A stretch of DNA of 64,000 bases from Rhynochetos jubatus (lineage: Eukaryota; Chordata; Aves; Eurypygiformes; Rhynochetidae): assembly GCA_027574665.1 (NCBI GenBank), contig CM050648.1, forward strand, positions 49,815,200 through 49,879,199. Direction: 5' to 3'. Within the stretch, counting starts at the first letter, position 1, and every line of letters starts with the position of its first letter. Positions 14,001-24,706 of the stretch are shown piece by piece. Both the position numbers and the translations under genes were made by a program. The notes under the pieces were generated by a model. The model searched no databases. It saw only the letters and a list, made by a program, of their open reading frames with translations, and was not told where the DNA came from.

Positions 14001-14207
14001 CAGAGAGAGTTCTCCTGTCTTACTGCTGACAGCTACAGTATGGCAGGACTGTGGTGCCTTAGCATACAATGATCAATCTCATTTCAGTTCATTTCACTAG
14101 AATTTAATTTTCACATGGCCCAGTGTGACCACATCCCACTAATTTCCCACTTGGATATTTTCTTAAAACAGAGAGACCAGTTGAAGATTCTGCAACTCCT
14201 GTTGGTG
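11041..14207. other. Noncoding stretch with a GC-richer block
   Basis: No gene recognised. A small GATT-type run is at 11,949-11,971, and T and GGA runs are at 12,058-12,069 and 12,520-12,537. The part at about 13,060-13,900 is GC-richer, with overlapping frames of 60-130 codons on both strands, three of them nested on the - strand. None resembles a known protein. Confidence 0.55.
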
Positions 14208-14290
14208 AAATAATGATAATAATTTACATTTATTAAGTGTGCCATTCTTCCCAAAGGACTACCCAAATGCTTTCCAAAATTTGTATATGC
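14208..14290 (+). mobile_element. MIR-like ancient SINE fragment
   Basis: The text ATAATAATTTACATTTATTAA, then GTGCCATTCTTCCCAAAGGA and AATGCTTTCCAAAATTTG resembles the common amniote MIR-like repeat (family pattern: ATAATA, TTATATAG, then CAAAGCACTTTACAAA). The same pattern recurs at 41,625-41,810. It is strongly diverged. The family assignment is from memory. Confidence 0.5.
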
Positions 14291-14604
14291 AGGAATCCCT
14301 TCACCAAGGAAAAAAAAAAAGTAGCTGCTTCATTGGCACACAGCAGCATTAGCACAACAGCTTAGGATACGGGATGAATCAAAGGTTTAATGTTATTACG
14401 TCTCTGTGGTTCTGTTATTGTAATGCCCAGAAGTCCCAAGAGGGACCATGCCCCTCTTGGGCTGGGTGAAATAAGTAGTAAGGTTATTGAAAGAGAACCA
14501 AGGACCAGAAAATGGTAAAAAAAAAATGCTGAAGGAAGAGTAGGAAGAAAAAAAGAGTGATAAACACACACATGAGCGCATAGATTTGAAAGACATGGTA
14601 AAGT

Positions 14605-14845
14605 CATGAGATTGGAAGGATCCTGTGGTGTTATCCCGTACACTCTTCTGTCCTAAGGCAGGTTCCTTTCTAACTATTTAACCACTAATAGACGCTTCTG
14701 TAACTTGTTCCTAATGATCTCCACTGATGGAGATTTTATAGCCTTCTGGGACAGCTGCTTCTTAGCCTGTGCTCTTCCCTTACCATTAACACGAACTTCA
14801 ATGTTTCTTGCTGTAACTTAAACTTCTTACTTCTTGTCTTACACA
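14605..14845 (-). mobile_element. Old CR1 LINE 3' fragment, antisense
   Basis: Read on the + strand, this is the reverse complement of a CR1 3' region. It contains TTGGAAGGATCCTGTGGTG (family: GGAAGGGACCTCAAGAGGTC), TGATCTCCACTGATGGAGA, TATAGCCTTCTGGGACAGC (family: gggcagcctgttcc) and ACTTCTTGTCTTACAC (family: CTTCTTGTCCTATC). Length about 240 bp. It is much more diverged than the copy at 30.7 kb, so it is an older insertion. No reading frame survives. Confidence 0.7.
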
Positions 14846-15318
14846 CAACAAAATCTTTGCAGACTGTCATTTCTTTTTGAAAATAACAAAGGAGATACAG
14901 CCATTAGTCATTGGACTTCCTACAGAGGTGTTAGGGTGGGGTTGTTTAACATCCGTGTTATAAGAAACACGTGTCGTAAGATGGGATCTAGAGAAGGACA
15001 TGCATGGGGCCACCTCCCTCCGTGGAAGGCTGTGTGGAAAAGGTGCTCATGGAATGAGCGGGCAGAGGGTTGGAGGATGCCAGGTTGGGATTTGCAGTCC
15101 TGTGGGAAAAGTGAGTCGTGTGGAAGGGTGATGGATCTTGGTTTAAGACCAGGTGTGCCTGTCTTCACTTTTGTAGACCAGTGAGGAAATGTAGTTTAAT
15201 AGTCCATAGGAAACGAAATCAGCAGGTGAAATGACTGAAGCACAGAGCTGAAGTGGACATTGTGGCAGCAGCACCAGGGAGGACTGACAGGAGAGTGGCT
15301 GCAGCAGTGAAAATAGGC
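14846..15318. other. Noncoding stretch
   Basis: A 116-codon + frame (14,834-15,184) overlaps an 82-codon - frame. Neither is recognisable. Nothing else seen. Confidence 0.5.
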
Positions 15319-15341
15319 GGGGGGGGGGGGGGGGGGGGGGG
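15319..15341 (+). repeat. Homopolymer run of 23 G
   Basis: An uninterrupted G run, extended on the left by GGC. Such a tract can form intramolecular G-quadruplexes. It is also a common place for sequencing or assembly length error. Confidence 0.9.
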
Positions 15342-18300
15342 AGGTTGTGTTGGTCAACAGCATGGGCTTAGCTAAGCAAGGTCCCTAGGAAATGCCATGT
15401 AGGCACAGGTTTCTGGAGAAACTAAAAATGGCCACTACACCATGGGTCTAAATGACTGAAAGGTTAATGACATTATCATCAGGCTGAGGAAGATGGAGAG
15501 GGGTCTGGGAAAGGAAAATTAGTAGCTTTGTGCTAATGAGCTGGTGCCAGCAGTACCTCTGTGAGGAGAGTTTGCTGATGCAGGTGGGGATACAGGGCTG
15601 GAAAGAATAAAGGTACCCTGCAGATACCAATTTGTGAGCATTCAGAAAGAATATGTGTATTGATCTGGAGCTCTAGTTCACAAATATGAACAGATAGAGA
15701 AAGCTAAAAATCATTTCTTCTCTCTTATTTTCTCCTACAAGAAAAGCAGTTTTAGGTGTTAGTGTCCTCTCTACCGAGTCTCCTGCACCCTCCTCTTCTT
15801 TGACCTGATTTGGAGCACTGCTTGTTTGCCAGGCAGGAGTCGTCCTTCCAGTTCTTCCTCCACAAAACACACTAACCTCTATCCTGGCAGTGCGCAACTA
15901 GTAGTGTACAACAGAATGTGATCTTTGGAGTATTTGCCCTGAAATGAGATCTGTAGAGGGACTAAGTAGATGGCACTGAAAAATTTAACGAGTTTTAAAA
16001 TTTCCCTTCCTTTCCCTTCTCTTTCCTTCAGTTACTTGGGACTGAAGGATGCTTTGCATTTCACAGGGAGTGCTCAGGGGAACCCAGCTGAAGGGCAAAG
16101 TGCATCCCAATACCCAGAGCTCCTTCTCCTCCGAGACTACCTAGTTACGCATTAAAACTAGCTTTGAACTGACCCATGTCCCATCAACATCTTTTGCACT
16201 TCTTTAATGACAAAACTTAGCAAGGCAGATTTGAGCTTCACCTCTGCAGACCCTGATCCACATTGTTTAAGTAGAATATTTTTTTGTTTATGCTGCAGGC
16301 TAAACAACTAGGTTTACCTAGGGTGTCTTGTTAAAATGAGCCATCTGTGGCAGCTGTGGTAATTATACCCAGACTACTGTACCTTTCATGCAGAGCTCTT
16401 AGATTTGTGTTGAGACTTTGAAAACAAGAGGAACAATGGCACAAGGGGAAAGAAAATACCTCCTTAGCGTGAAAACTATCATGAGGTCTTCCTTTCTTTC
16501 CTTTTCAAGTCTTTCCTGGATTAACCACAATCCTCAAGGTGATCCATGGTTGTTCCCTGTGACAAAGGACTACAAAACTATCTGAAGGCCAAGACCAGAT
16601 GCCGGTCTGAGGCAGGTTTTGCACTTCCTCTTCATCAGTAAATGCTTGCTCACACTTCGCTTTGGCGAGCCAAGTGAATCCCTTATTAGCGCTGCTCTGA
16701 AACCTGGGCTATGTAAGCACAGTGCCACAAGCCCACCACAGCAGTTAGCCTCTTGCCCAGTTTTGATTCACTTCACCCATTCTGAAGGCCTCTCCACTAG
16801 CACAACTTCTGCAGTAGCTGCAGGGGGATTTGCTCCCCTGTTCCTAAAGCCATTAGTGCTGCTGTGAATATGAAGCAGGAATTACTCCAGAGCAATGCCA
16901 GGTATTTCCTCCTCTCCAGGCGGGGGGCCTGAGCACACTGCCCTGGGGAGGGTCAGACCTTTGAAATCAGTTGACTTTCCAGTGCTCCCAGGGAGATCGT
17001 AGGGCTTAACAGCAAACTTCTGCATGGCATATGCTAATTCTCCCTCCTTTTCTCTCTTTAAAAGTTCTCCAATTAAACCACATGTTGTCTTCATGCAGTA
17101 GTTACTGAATAGTGAAGTATCTGAAAACACATGATACTGGATGATGCTTTGAAGGAAATAGGGAGACCTTTAAACTTCCAAGCCTGTAAATGCTACCAAA
17201 CTTGATGATTTTTATCTCTAATCTTCTCCTTGCTAAAACATACATTTGAACGAAAAAAAAAAAAAATAAGAAAAGAGAGGTTGTGGGAATAAGCGTTGGT
17301 GTTATCAGATGGAACTGACAACAGCAAAAGCAGCCATTGATTCTTTGAGCTTTTATGCAATATAGAATATTGTCACATACTACATTTGTATTTTTCACTG
17401 TGGGTTTTCATATGCTGTAGGAACAGTTCAGTCATAAGAGTCAGTCAAGTTAGCATGGCCAGGAAAGAACAATAGTCTTGATTCACGTCTGCTGCTTGTG
17501 GCACCACCGCGGCAGAAAGTCTGCCTGAGCCGGGGGGGAGGTCAGAGCGGTGCAAGGTTCACAGCCCTTGCTGACTCCCTAAATGAGCACAGCTGATCTG
17601 GAAAAATGCTGTCACCAAAACAGAGAAGGGTGTTCTCATTCTCCTTAGCCCTTGAGCAGTTTCCAAGTCACTAACAAGGCGTCTGCAGTATCAGGATGTG
17701 ATTTAAGGCTCCTCTCCACAGGACGAGCCATCTAATGAGCATCTGCCCCATTTGGTTCAAGAGCGAATCAAGTCCATCCCGTTTGTTGTCTAAAAAGTCA
17801 TGGATAAATAGTCCAATAACAAACAGTATGAAGTAATTTCCTGAACAAACTTCCTGCACCCTGGTCTTTACCACAAGCTCAGATTTCTTGTGTGGGCTCA
17901 GATTTTAGCAAAGAATTACGGTATATTGCTTTCCATGAGAAGAATTTCCCACTTAACGGATCTCAGGACTCTATTAGACCCTTGGCTAATGGAAAACCAT
18001 AAACCATCCCAGAGCTTTCTAGAACTCCATGGAGAGCTGAAAGTGCAGATATTTAGCCTCTTCAAGGGCCAGGGACTGACAGAGGACTCCTTAAAGAATG
18101 CCAAGCTAATAGAAGTTCCAAACAATTTTGCTTCAAACAATTTCCAAAGGAAGAGATTACTATATTAACATGAATATTATTTAATGGCAGCATTAACTCT
18201 TCTTCGGTGCTGTTCTCTTCTGTTTCTCTGCTTGGTTGTATCTGCCACTAAACTCAGGATTGTGGGCTGGCTTTTTTTTTTCTGGGCATGGGTTTTTTTG

Positions 18301-19429
18301 TGCTACATCTTTGTGGCTAAGTGTTTGGCTGTTAACATCGATCGGTGCAGCTGTGAAGCAGTGCACCTTGTCACACGTGGTCCCGAAGGTGTGCAATGCA
18401 GCTGGACCCAGATATGCTTTGGCCACCCCTGTTCTTGTCCTTGTCCCACCCTCTATGCTATAAGCAGTCATGAGTTGGCTCAGACCTACCAGACTGTATC
18501 TCTGCCACTTGGGACCTCTCCAGTCGCTGGCTCCACACACTTCTGCACTGGCACTGTGTCAGGGCAAGCTCACATCATCTATTAACACATCTGCACCTTG
18601 TCCACAAGTCAGAGTGGAGAAATGGGTCCTACTACTACTACAACATCTCATCAGGCATATCCCATGTATTTCAATTCACCGTAGGCACTGCAGACTTATG
18701 CATCATTTTTCACTTTAGCATATATATGTCACTTAATGTTGGAGAGGTCCTGTCTGTTAGTAACTGGTGCTTTTTGAATGGTTGCTTGTGAGCCTTTTTT
18801 ATTTTAATATTTCTCAACTCATCCCCTCCTAAAACAAACTCAGATTCATTCATTAAAATTTAGGCACTAAGATTCCATAGAGACAAACCCCAGAGAGGAC
18901 TGATAAATTACACAAATAAGCTGTATTTATAATACCTCTGATGCCTCCAAATAGGCATTTTATAGAAGAGAAGCTCCAGCAAACTGATAAATCTATTCTC
19001 TGATACTGCTGCTAAGTTGCATTTCAATACCTGAAACCATCTGTTTGATACAAGCATACACTTAGCATAATATGAATACCTTAGCACACGGGTACCTTAG
19101 CACAGCGCATCCCCTCATTTTCTCATAACCAGCAATTATAGCCCAGGCAGAGAGGAGCGTGTGGCGGGCTGAGAAGGAGGGAGGAGGAGAAACATATAAA
19201 GAAGATGGATTCTTTTTTTTTCCTTAATCTGTGCGAGTCTGACAGAGCATATGAAGATCTGTAAGCCACAGAGTGCCAGTGAGACAGAGACAGAGACACA
19301 GACAAAATTATTTCCTTTGATGGGTCTTGCAGTTTGGAGTAGTGGCTGCCTTATTCACAAGACTTTTTTTTTTTCCCCAGATGCCCGCCCAAGAACCATT
19401 CAGCTACATTTATTATTCTGTCAAATACA
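15342..19429. other. Noncoding stretch, no gene recognised
   Basis: No defended gene. At 17,890-18,168 a 92-codon + frame with rather protein-like composition overlaps a 74-codon - frame, and neither is recognised. At 18,184-18,585 a 133-codon + frame starts with a hydrophobic, signal-peptide-like segment, but it comes from T-rich DNA. Homopolymers of A or T occur at about 17,253-17,266, 18,272-18,281 and 19,365-19,374. Confidence 0.55.
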
Positions 19430-19770
19430 ATGTGCAATAAAGAGCCAGTCTCCCCTATGATGGGTACCTGTGTTCATAGCTTCACAGTGAAACACATAAA
19501 TCACATGTGAAGGGCAATGCACATGTGCTTTTTGTTTCTTATATCACCTTTTATTATCTTAGGACTGAAAAGTTAATAACCCAGTGGGTAATCACGCCAT
19601 TATCAGTTTACATTGTAGTAAAGCCCATTCAAATGATGATTACATATGTTAATGAGTGTCGTTATAATGCACTACACAGTACATTACCTTCAATAAATAT
19701 AATTGTTTATGCACTTTAATGAGGGGATATAATGCCCCCAAAACTAATGGCATGGACTGAATTGTGATTT
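19430..19770. promoter_or_regulatory. Candidate conserved noncoding (enhancer-like) block
   Basis: This stretch differs from its surroundings. It is free of simple repeats and dense in homeodomain-type TAAT/ATTA cores (for example GTTAATAACCC, GTTAATGAGTG, TTTAATGAGGGG) and E-boxes. It contains two perfect 10-bp palindromes of the CACATGTG type. Such composition is typical of vertebrate conserved enhancers, but conservation cannot be judged from one sequence, so the regulatory call is inference. Confidence 0.3.
19501..19528. promoter_or_regulatory. Pair of palindromic E-boxes
   Basis: TCACATGTGA (19,501-19,510) is a perfect palindrome of the M-box/E-box type recognised by MITF/TFE-family bHLH-zip proteins. 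GCACATGTGC (19,519-19,528) is a second perfect palindrome on the same CACATGTG core. The centres are 18 bp apart, nearly two helical turns. The sites are seen directly; occupancy is unknown. Confidence 0.4.
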
Positions 19771-20541
19771 ATTGCTGGAAAACTTTGCCATTAAGAAAGG
19801 AAATCTCACAAACCCTTTCATGTTTATCTAACTTTTTTCCTTCTTTAAACCTGCCACTCATCTCTCCCTCCTTCCGCTTGCAAGGGGAAAATAGCTGTAA
19901 GACACTTCAGCGGTGTTCCTTGTCAATGCCTTCCTCCACCTGAAAAAGCAGGAGGTGGGTTCATTTAGAAGGTTTAATGAAGATCATTATGTTTACTCCT
20001 TAGTAAGGTTTAATGTGTTATCTGGCAACAAAACTGATAACACGTCAGAATTTTGGCTACACATCAAGCAAGGGGAAGTAAAAATGTTGGTTGTTAAACT
20101 ACAGACTAGGAATAGAAAATAAGGTTAAAGATGACATTTTGGCCAATGGTCCTTCATCTAGCTATAGAATAGTCACAGAATAGTTGGCTGCGTGGAGCAT
20201 TCAAAGCTCTCCAGCTGGGAATGAAGAAAACTAGAGGTGAAATGCCACCTGATCTCTTCAATCTCTAGGTGCTTTCTTTTCCAGAGGAGTGAGATAAAAC
20301 CTTTCTATGTGGACTCAATAAGAAATGACAAAGAGACAGAGAATGCTAAACCAGGCAGCACTGTGTACCCGGCTGAGGGTGCAGCAGGCTGAGTGAGATG
20401 AGCTATCAGCAACTAAACTGCACAAGACTAGAGTTTCCTCTTTAATTTCCCTCCACTTGGTTTCCTTCCTGAATGGCACCGCTGTGACATTTCCATTACC
20501 GGTGAAAAGTAGTGTGCTTTGTACGGTAGTCTCTGCTCCGA
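19771..20541. other. Noncoding stretch
   Basis: AT-leaning sequence with no gene or element recognised. A short TATAGAATAGTCACAGAATAG direct repeat is seen around 20,163-20,184. Confidence 0.5.
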
Positions 20542-20576
20542 TTGAAGTCGGTGGCAAAAACTCCCATTGATTTCAA
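20542..20576. repeat. Palindromic CCCATTGA/TTCAA amniote motif
   Basis: TTGAAGTCGGTGG is followed after 8 bases by CCCATTGATTTCAA, forming an imperfect inverted repeat. The word pair 'ttgaagtcaatggg ... cccattgatttcaa' is a very common old interspersed motif in sauropsid genomes, as I recall. A related palindrome is at 27,451-27,470 and a single arm is near 29,583. Confidence 0.5.
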
Positions 20577-20675
20577 CAGCACAAGCAGCGATCTAGCTGC
20601 GGGGGCACGGTCGCTTCTGCAGAGAATTTGCATGCAGTGTCTCCTAATTTTGCTCTCTCATCAGTGTTGGAATTT

Positions 20676-20697
20676 AAAAAAAAAAAAAAAAAAAAAA
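20676..20697. repeat. Poly-A run of 22
   Basis: An A22 run followed by G and six more A. I could not recognise a retrotransposed body upstream, so I call it simple sequence and not a poly-A tail. Confidence 0.85.
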
Positions 20698-20704
20698 GAA
20701 AAAA

Positions 20705-22261
20705 GTTTCCTCGTGTCTTAAAGAATAAATAAAATGCTGAAATTTAGAACAAATAATAACAGGAATTCCTCTAAATGCTATTAAAATTCAGGTGGAACGG
20801 CAGGGAACGGGTGAAAGCTGTATGTGATGGACTCGTACGAACTGAAGTAGTTTCTTGAGGTATGTTCCTGAATACATGTACACACTAATTACTTGAGAAA
20901 CTTTCCAAGGATCACAGTCATGTTCCAACTAGTTTGAAAGTCAGTAGTGTAAAAAAACTTTGACATTGAGATGCAATTTGTGGTAAGATCTAATTAATTT
21001 TTTTGCTCCTAAGAATAATTTATTATTTACACTTCTTATTATATATGTATTTTAGCTTCATTAGTCTGCAATGCTGGAAAAAATTATACCTTCAAGTCCT
21101 ATTTATCAAATTAATGGTGCAATTTCATAGTGACACATTCCACATTCATTAAACCAAGTACAGTAAAAATGCATTTAAATTAGATTAGTGTGATGTAATA
21201 ACGATTCCAGTGTACGGGGTGATATTCTAGCAGTAAAGAAACACCCGGATTGAGTTGAAAGCAACTTTGAGATAATTTTTCAAAATTGATTTTGGCACCG
21301 GTTTAAGCAAAAGAATAAGGGCTAATGTCTTTCCTCCCATAGCTTGCTCCACGTGGGAGTGCAGGGTCCTGGGTGGAATAGTGGGAAACGAGTGGAAGCC
21401 ACGCATGCTCTGCAGAAGGCAGCTTTGTCAGCCCTGCGGAACGCCGCAGAGGGATGCCTGCCTGAATTCTCCTTTTACCAGGGCTGACCTCTCGTGCTGC
21501 CACAGAAGCTGCTACCTGCTCCTTGAAATCCTGACTTTCTGGGATGTTTTATTTCCCACAGAGGCTGATAAAGGCTCACACATCTGTGCATCCATGTGGA
21601 TGCACATGCATGCGCGGTGTCCTGGATGCAGGACCTCTCGGAGGTTCCACCCGTGCTCTTTTGCCTCCTGGATTACTGCTGTCTGGCAGCGTGTGAGCCC
21701 TCTCCTGGCCACAGGGGCTGGGTGAGTATCAGTCCAACGTCATCCATCCCAGAGATCCCAACCACAGAGCAAAACAGAAGCTCTAGGTGGGTGCCAAATT
21801 CACTCTCCATGTGGGACCTATAAAAGCTTAAGCCCTCCTGCCTCCCCGAACCACATACACACCCTGCTTCAATGACCCTGCTGTGAAACAGCCCGAAACT
21901 CCCGTCACCTCGCCATCATGCCCTTTAACACCAAGTTTTAGTTTGGTGTGTTCCCTGTAGCTTAACTTTCCTGGCTTAGGCCAAAGAGTGGGATTCCCTG
22001 GTAAGGAGCAGGTTGATGGAGGTTGCTGGTCAAGGAGTAAATCAGCAGGAATCCATGTCCCGAAACTCCAATTGAGTCAGTCGGGGGCTGCACATCCCCC
22101 TTCTCCACATGCTGATGCTCTTACAGCCTTTGCAGCCCAACAGAGGAGTTTTTTCGACTGGCTGACACTCAACCCCACATCGCTCCAATATCACATTAAA
22201 GAAGCAAATTAAATCAGAATAGCTCCTTAATAAAAAAATCTTTCTTCCGAGCATCCATAGG
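20705..22261. other. Noncoding stretch, AT-rich then GC-richer
   Basis: 20.7-21.3 kb is AT-rich and TAAT-dense. 21.3-22.2 kb is GC-richer, with overlapping frames of up to 114 codons on both strands, none recognised. No element seen. Confidence 0.5.
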
Positions 22262-22372
22262 GAGTTGTGTATTGTGTGTATCTGTCTTTCAGACTGTAAG
22301 CCTTCAGGGCAGTGACTATCTTTATTTCTGAAACACAAACAGTATTAAAACACCATTGGCACTTAATAAATC
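22262..22372 (+). mobile_element. L2/MIR-like ancient repeat tail
   Basis: The order TCTTTCAGACTGTAAGCC, TTCAGGGCAGTGACTATC, then GGCACTTAATAAAT matches from memory the widely shared 3' segment of amniote L2/MIR-type repeats (family: AGACTGTAAGCTC, GGGCAGGGAC, then GGCACTCAATAAAT). It is diverged and short. Direction is given by the AATAAAT end. Confidence 0.55.
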
Positions 22373-23639
22373 AGCAAAACTACAATTGTTACATAGGCCT
22401 CTCCGTGAACCATCAGCTACCTTGACACATTAACAAAAACATGTCCTTTGCATTTTGGCATGTGGCTTGCGGGGGGTGTGCAGTGTGACGGCAGGCTGAG
22501 CACGCTAGATTTTGGAGGATGCTATTTGCTCACTGAGGAAGCTCTGGATGGTTGCAGGCATCACTGTGGAGACCAGCTCAAACACTTCTGTCCTGACCCA
22601 GTTCATTCTCCATCTGGTATCTCTTGAGCTGAGGTGCAAAGAAAGGTGGGAAAGATTGATGCAAGACTACTAGGGCTTCTAGTTTAGAGGATTTTGTGTT
22701 AGCAGGGGTTATCGAATACTTGCACTGTGGTGGCACAAGGTTGGGCTAGCCAGGGTTGGTACAATCCTGACATAAAAGGCAGTGCCCTGCGGTCATTTCT
22801 AAGAGAACTGACTTTTCTATGGGCTATAGAAAAGAGCTGGAGCTGAGCTACACTGGCTTTAAATCAATGAGCAGGGGAATGGCAATAGGGTAGGAAATTA
22901 AGACTCTTCTGGACTGAGCTGGATGTGCATTAATAGCAAGGTAACTGCTGCATATCTGAAGGACTACATCAGCCCTTAATAAACCCAAATGTCATTTACA
23001 GACTTAGACCTAGAGATACCCTTGCCAAAAAAAAAAAAAAAGACCAAAACCCAAAAAAGGTTTAAAATATTTTCCCTGAAAGATCTGCTAAAAAGGTGAG
23101 TTGAATCACTGTGCACAAATTCATGTATTAATATAAACAATTAAGCTTGATTAAAAAGAAATCAGTTTTGCCTCTGGCCTGACTGACCTCAAATTTCTAA
23201 GGGCTGCTTTTCCAGTCCTAAGGGCCTGAGCTATGTGTCCTTTTGACTTCAGCTTCTCAGCCTGTCATCCCCAGGCATATCCTTTCTTCCACGCTTCTCT
23301 GTCCCCTTCTTCCAGTGGATATAAGCTTATTTAAACAATTAAAGTTGTATGCCCCTACAGCCTTCTTCAGAAAGCAAGGGGCAAGATACAACCAAGTCAG
23401 CCTGAGCACTCGGAGACAAGGACAGCAAATAAAATAAAATGATTGCTTAAAGAATAATTAAAAAAAATCAAAACTAAGCTGAAATTTGCATTTGCTCATC
23501 TATCTCAATTGAAGATTTCTGCTACCATGCACCATATGGTGCTGTGTGAGGCTATAAATACTCTGCTCTCCCAGACCTGTTTCTAATGGCATTTCCCATC
23601 AGTAAACAGGTGGTCCTGGCTTCTCCTGTGCCTCTGAGC
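22373..23639. other. Noncoding stretch
   Basis: Nothing recognised apart from an A15 run at 23,027-23,041. The longest frame is 64 codons. Confidence 0.55.
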
Positions 23640-23765
23640 TCAGAAAACTTGAGCGGGTACCTTCGTGCACCTACGAGAAGCAAACGCAAGTTGTCAATGG
23701 GCGTATTTCCCTTGCACCGGCGAGCAGCTGTATTTCCACAGCGTACGCAGGACGGCAGAACACAC
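23640..23765. other. Small CpG-rich patch
   Basis: By eye I count about ten CpG in 115 bp (for example GAGCGGG, TTCGTG, ACGAG, GGGCGT, CCGGCGAG, GCGTACGC, GACGGC), while flanking DNA has few. Both strands are open here (118 codons + at 23,586-23,942; 71 codons - at 23,552-23,767), as expected when AT-rich stop codons are scarce. It is too short to be called a CpG island. Confidence 0.5.
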
Positions 23766-24519
23766 ATTATAACATGCAGCTATGGCAGTTTTCTTCCTCC
23801 ATTCTTCTACCTAGCATCTTTGTGCCCATCAGCAGGGCTGATCCAGCATCCAGAGGCTCCTCCTCTCTGGATCCTTCGCTGTGGTTTTGCAGTGTCGAGC
23901 ACCATGGGACCTCCCTGGCTGCTTTTCTGCTATTCTCTGTAGGACAAGGGACCAGCAAATGCATCCCCACAGGGCAAGCATTTTGCCTTGGGGGAAGCTG
24001 AGAAATCCATCAAGAAGTATGAATGCCACCCGGAAAACCTCGAAAGGTCTTGCAAAAGTCTTGCTTTAAAAGATCTCTGGGCTTTACCGGTTTCAGTGGC
24101 AAATTTCTGTGCTGTTCTCCTGTAGGATCCTAAGCATGGTGATGGAGTGCAGACTGCAGTCTGCTGCGACCTGGGGCCTTCATGCCCTCTCTGCATTTAT
24201 TTAGTGGGCTGGAGTTTGGTTACTATTCCCCGGCACACTGAGAAGGAGAAAAGGGAAGTGCTGTAGGTAGTGCCAGGGTGTACTTTGTGAGCCTAATCTG
24301 AATATTGCCTGACAAAGGCACTATCAGCCCAGTGCCTTAGACTGGGGACAGTCTCAGGCTCAGGCTATTCGTGTCAGGTGATCACATTTCCAAATCCATT
24401 GCAATGGTTCACAAATATCAAAAGGTCAATATATTGTTTATACCACATCAGTGATGCTAGGGGGAATAACAACCTTCAGTAAATCCTATTATTTTCACAA
24501 CTATACTAATAACATGAGA
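23766..24519. other. Noncoding stretch
   Basis: Overlapping short frames on both strands, none recognised. No repeat or structure seen. Confidence 0.5.
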
Positions 24520-24554
24520 AACTATAGATATAATAAAAGTTTATATCTATAGTT
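24520..24554. repeat. Perfect 14-bp inverted repeat, 7-base loop
   Basis: AACTATAGATATAA (24,520-24,533) and TTATATCTATAGTT (24,541-24,554) are exact reverse complements around TAAAAGT. AT richness makes chance likelier, but 14 of 14 with a short loop is unusual for one 64-kb window. It lies 48 bp before a longer inverted repeat. Confidence 0.85.
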
Positions 24555-24602
24555 GCTCTGCAGACACCTCCTCTGGTATGGTATAAATATAATATATGAG
24601 AC

Positions 24603-24694
24603 TTGGCGGTGTAATACAGTTTTTATTTCAATTTTTTAGGGATGGCCATGCACATCCATAACTCATGAAAATAAAAAGTGTATTACACTGCCAA
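24603..24694. repeat. Long imperfect hairpin (28-29-bp arms, 35-base loop)
   Basis: The left arm (24,603-24,630, starting TTGGCGGTGTAATACAG) pairs with the right arm (24,666-24,694, ending GTATTACACTGCCAA). Across the arms I see one position that becomes G:U in RNA, one mismatch and one single-base bulge. The 35-base loop itself contains GGATG/CATCC. Outside the arms, TATGAGAC and GTTACATA keep weak complementarity. The size is that of a pre-miRNA or a small MITE. I recognise neither a named family nor a known miRNA. Confidence 0.85.
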
Positions 24695-24706
24695 CTGTTA
24701 CATATT

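Noticed and set aside
18184..18585. 133-codon + frame starting with a signal-peptide-like segment
   Set aside because: The hydrophobic start comes from T-rich DNA, no domain is recognised, and an opposite-strand frame of 115 codons overlaps it.
20676..20704. Poly-A run as tail of a processed pseudogene
   Set aside because: No recognisable coding or SINE body upstream and no flanking duplication found.
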